A stretch of DNA of 6,667 nucleotides from Betaproteobacteria bacterium. GTDB lineage: Bacteria; Pseudomonadota; Gammaproteobacteria; Burkholderiales; Burkholderiaceae_E. The DNA lies in NCBI GenBank assembly GCA_016868095.1, contig VGHV01000137.1:1-6667 (forward strand). Reading direction: 5' to 3'. The position numbers were made by a program, and so were the translations under genes. Positions 4,627-6,667 of the stretch are shown here, piece after piece (positions within the stretch are counted from its first letter, which is position 1; every line of letters starts with the position of its first letter). The notes under the pieces were generated by a model, which was given only the letters and a program-made list of their open reading frames with translations, was not told the DNA's origin and ran no database searches.

Positions 4627-5783
4627 CTGATTCAAACCAAGGGCATCTTGCTGAGAATATTGTCCATTTTGCACGGGTGCTGCGCACCGCGGGTCTGGCA
4701 ATTTCAAGTGACCGGGTGGTCATGGCCACCGAAGCCGTCCTGGCCGTTGGCCTGGCTTCGCTTGAGGATTTACGCTATACCTTGTGTTGCACTTTAACCT
4801 GCAGTGCAGACCAGCAAAGTCTCTTCGATCAAGCTTTTACAGCATTTTGGCGCGATCCCGATTTAGTTGGCAAAGCCATGCAAATGCTATTGCCAAAAGT
4901 CGATGGCGGCATGGCATCACCGCAAGACGCAAACCGAAGACTATCCGAGGCCTTGGCTCCACCGGCAAAAGCGCGCAGCGCTTCGGATCAAGACGATGCC
5001 GAACCACAGTCGCTTGAGGCGACCATGAGTTTTTCAAATCGAGAATTGCTACAAAAAGCTGACTTTGAAACACTGAGCGCCGCAGAGTGGATCGCAGTAA
5101 CCAGGCTGATTTCACAAATGCTGCCTCAGATGCCGCTTGTACTATCAAGACGAAGGCAGCCTGCGTGGCACCGAGGTCCGATCGATATGCGTCGCGTCGC
5201 ACGCTATGCACTTCGAAGCGGCGGTGAGATCATGCAACTGCCTCGGCGTTTGCCTCGCAAGCAAGCGATGCGGGTCGTCGCCTTGCTTGATATCTCAGGT
5301 TCAATGACGAGCTATTCGCGCATGTTCTTATATTTTTTACATGCGCTCACACGTGCCGACCCTCGCACACAAACACTGGTCTTTGGTACTCGCCTGAGCG
5401 ATTTGTCATCTGCGATGCGCGAGCATGACCCTGATGAGGCGGTGGCAGCAGCGGTAAGTCTTGTTCATGACTGGAACGGCGGGACTCGTATCGCATCAAA
5501 TCTAGCACGATTTAATAAAGATATCGGTCATCGAATGGCTGGGTCACGGAGTATGGTTTTACTTGTGACCGACGGCTTAGAGCGCGATGATCCAACCGCA
5601 CTTGGCAGGGAAGCGGCGCGATTAGCAAGACGCTGCCGTCGTTTGATTTGGCTTAACCCTTTGCTTCGGTATCAAGGGTTCGAACCTAAAGCAAGCGGTG
5701 TGCGCGCGCTCTTACCCCATGTCAACGAACACCTACCGGTTCACAATCTCCAAAGCCTGATGGCTATTGCAAAACTCAGCTAA
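4623..5783 (+). CDS. CoxE-like von Willebrand factor A (VWA) domain protein
   Basis: This 386-residue protein has an N-terminal helical region (about 9-90), a linker (about 100-135) and a C-terminal CoxE-type VWA domain (about 215-385). The metal-ion-dependent adhesion site is complete: D223-I-S225-G-S227, T288 in WNGGTRIASNL, and D317 in LLVTDGLERDD. The C-terminal ALLPHVNEHLPVHNLQSL is typical of CoxE-like proteins. Family members usually work with a MoxR-type AAA+ ATPase (CoxD-like) in maturing metalloenzymes such as Mo-containing CO dehydrogenase. No such ATPase or enzyme is in the window, so the client is unknown. It is cytoplasmic, as no signal peptide is seen. The start overlaps the dsbB stop (ATGA), with AAGGA at 4606-4610 upstream, implying coupled translation. 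Confidence 0.88.
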   Translation: MTDSNQGHLAENIVHFARVLRTAGLAISSDRVVMATEAVLAVGLASLEDLRYTLCCTLTCSADQQSLFDQAFTAFWRDPDLVGKAMQMLLPKVDGGMASPQDANRRLSEALAPPAKARSASDQDDAEPQSLEATMSFSNRELLQKADFETLSAAEWIAVTRLISQMLPQMPLVLSRRRQPAWHRGPIDMRRVARYALRSGGEIMQLPRRLPRKQAMRVVALLDISGSMTSYSRMFLYFLHALTRADPRTQTLVFGTRLSDLSSAMREHDPDEAVAAAVSLVHDWNGGTRIASNLARFNKDIGHRMAGSRSMVLLVTDGLERDDPTALGREAARLARRCRRLIWLNPLLRYQGFEPKASGVRALLPHVNEHLPVHNLQSLMAIAKLS

Positions 5784-5827
5784 GGGGGTATTGTTTTTGG
5801 TTTTATTGGGCAACAGGACTTATTGGT

Positions 5828-6667
5828 TTAATAGACCTCGGGAATATACATTTCCAATGGCAGCTGGGTGCGAAAATATTCAGGATTTCTGACTCTCTCC
5901 GGAAGCACCACTTCTTCATGCTGCACGTCCTGATACGGAACCTGATGCAGCAAATGATGAATGCAATTTAATCTTGCTCGTTTTTTATCGACAGCCGCCA
6001 CAACATGCCAGGGGGCTTCTTCGATATGGGTCCGCTCAAGCATATTCTCTTTAGCCCTTGTGTAGTCTTCCCACCGCTTGCGGCTTTCGAGATCCATAGG
6101 GCTAAGTTTCCACTGCTTTAAGGGATCATGAATACGCGCAAGAAATCTTGCATGCTGCTCCTCATCGGTGATCGAAAACCAATACTTCACGAGTTTGATA
6201 CCGCTTCTTACCAGCATACGTTCAAACTCGGGCGTTGAACGAAAGAATTCTTCGAGATCGTTATCGTTACAAAAACCCATCACTTTCTCGACCCCTGCCC
6301 TGTTATACCAACTACGATCAAAGAGTACGATCTCGCCAGCGGCGGGAAGATGAGAAACATAACGTTGAAAATACCATTGCGTTTTATCGCGATCGTTTGG
6401 TGCAGGCAAGGCTGCGACCCGGCAGACACGGGGATTGAGTCGCTGGGCAATTCGTTTGATCACGCCGCCTTTACCTGCAGCATCGCGTCCTTCAAAGACA
6501 ACCACGAGGCGGAATTTATGAGCGACAACCCAATCTTGTAGTTTGACCAGTTCACGCTGCAGTCGAATCAACTCGGTGAAGTAAACCCTGCGCGGCAAGG
6601 CACTGGCCGATTCAACGATGTTTGGATGCTCGCCACCAGCCGGAAACACCAGGGTTTCATCTTCGAG
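5828..6667 (-). CDS. ppk2: Polyphosphate kinase 2, single-domain (N-terminus reaches the window edge)
   Basis: The protein is a PPK2-family nucleoside diphosphate kinase that uses polyphosphate as phosphate donor (polyP plus NDP giving NTP) in the cytoplasm. Counting from a GTG at 6649, it shows the Walker A motif G54-RDAAGKGG-62, the NPRVCRVAALPAPNDRDKTQWYFQRY block (72-97), the Walker B FDRSWYNRAGVE (110-121) and the lid and C-terminal motifs KYWFSI, RIHDPLKQWKLSPMDLESR and DKKRARLNCIHHLL. It ends with the family-typical PEVY. The frame stays open upstream of GTG 6649 to the right edge (codons LEDETL), and no Shine-Dalgarno precedes that GTG, so the true start is probably outside the window. 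It is a one-domain class I type. It is convergent with the VWA gene, 44 bp apart, with no clear hairpin between. Confidence 0.92.
   Translation of the reverse strand, partial: LEDETLVFPAGGEHPNIVESASALPRRVYFTELIRLQRELVKLQDWVVAHKFRLVVVFEGRDAAGKGGVIKRIAQRLNPRVCRVAALPAPNDRDKTQWYFQRYVSHLPAAGEIVLFDRSWYNRAGVEKVMGFCNDNDLEEFFRSTPEFERMLVRSGIKLVKYWFSITDEEQHARFLARIHDPLKQWKLSPMDLESRKRWEDYTRAKENMLERTHIEEAPWHVVAAVDKKRARLNCIHHLLHQVPYQDVQHEEVVLPERVRNPEYFRTQLPLEMYIPEVY

Noticed and set aside
4837..5211. 124-codon minus-strand frame opposite the VWA gene
   Set aside because: Shadow frame without recognisable features or ribosome site.
5784..5827. Terminator between the VWA gene and ppk2
   Set aside because: T-rich tracts are present, but no stable stem could be found on either strand.

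Overview
The window looks like a chromosomal segment of a moderate-GC betaproteobacterium, most likely Burkholderiales. The CysB-type LysR regulator, the DUF2889 protein, DsbB and the single-domain PPK2 all resemble versions common in that order. This assignment comes from family recognition by eye, not from a search. There is no sign of a mobile element, CRISPR array, tRNA or rRNA.

Layout from left to right: (1) the last ~116 codons of a gene cut by the left edge, encoding a P/Homo B (proprotein-convertase) domain of the kind found at the C-terminus of S8 subtilisin/kexin-like proteases. (2) A 227-bp regulatory intergenic region, which is the most interesting part. It holds two back-to-back sigma70-like promoters, two PpsR/CrtJ-like palindromes (TGTC-N10-GACA type) lying on the promoter elements, a 10-bp inverted repeat, and on the minus strand a candidate ~78-nt small RNA with C-rich loops and an intrinsic terminator. 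(3) Two tandem genes (581-1429 and 1533-2363) for cobalamin-binding proteins with the architecture of AerR/PpaA, the B12-dependent antirepressors of PpsR/CrtJ in purple phototrophic bacteria. (4) A DUF2889 protein. (5) A convergent CysB-family LysR regulator. (6) A divergent, translationally coupled pair, dsbB plus a CoxE-like VWA protein. (7) A convergent polyphosphate kinase 2 whose N-terminus runs to the right edge.

Proposed connection: PpsR-like boxes overlapping promoters directly upstream of AerR/PpaA-like genes suggest a light-, redox- or B12-responsive regulatory locus, as in aerobic anoxygenic phototrophic betaproteobacteria. The candidate sRNA would fire from the same operator in the opposite direction. 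It carries a 7-nt stretch (GUCUCCC) complementary to the Shine-Dalgarno region of the second B12 protein, which suggests a small feedback circuit. No PpsR gene and no photosynthesis structural gene lies in the window, so this is a hypothesis. The right half (CysB/DsbB/VWA/PPK2) is ordinary housekeeping and redox content.
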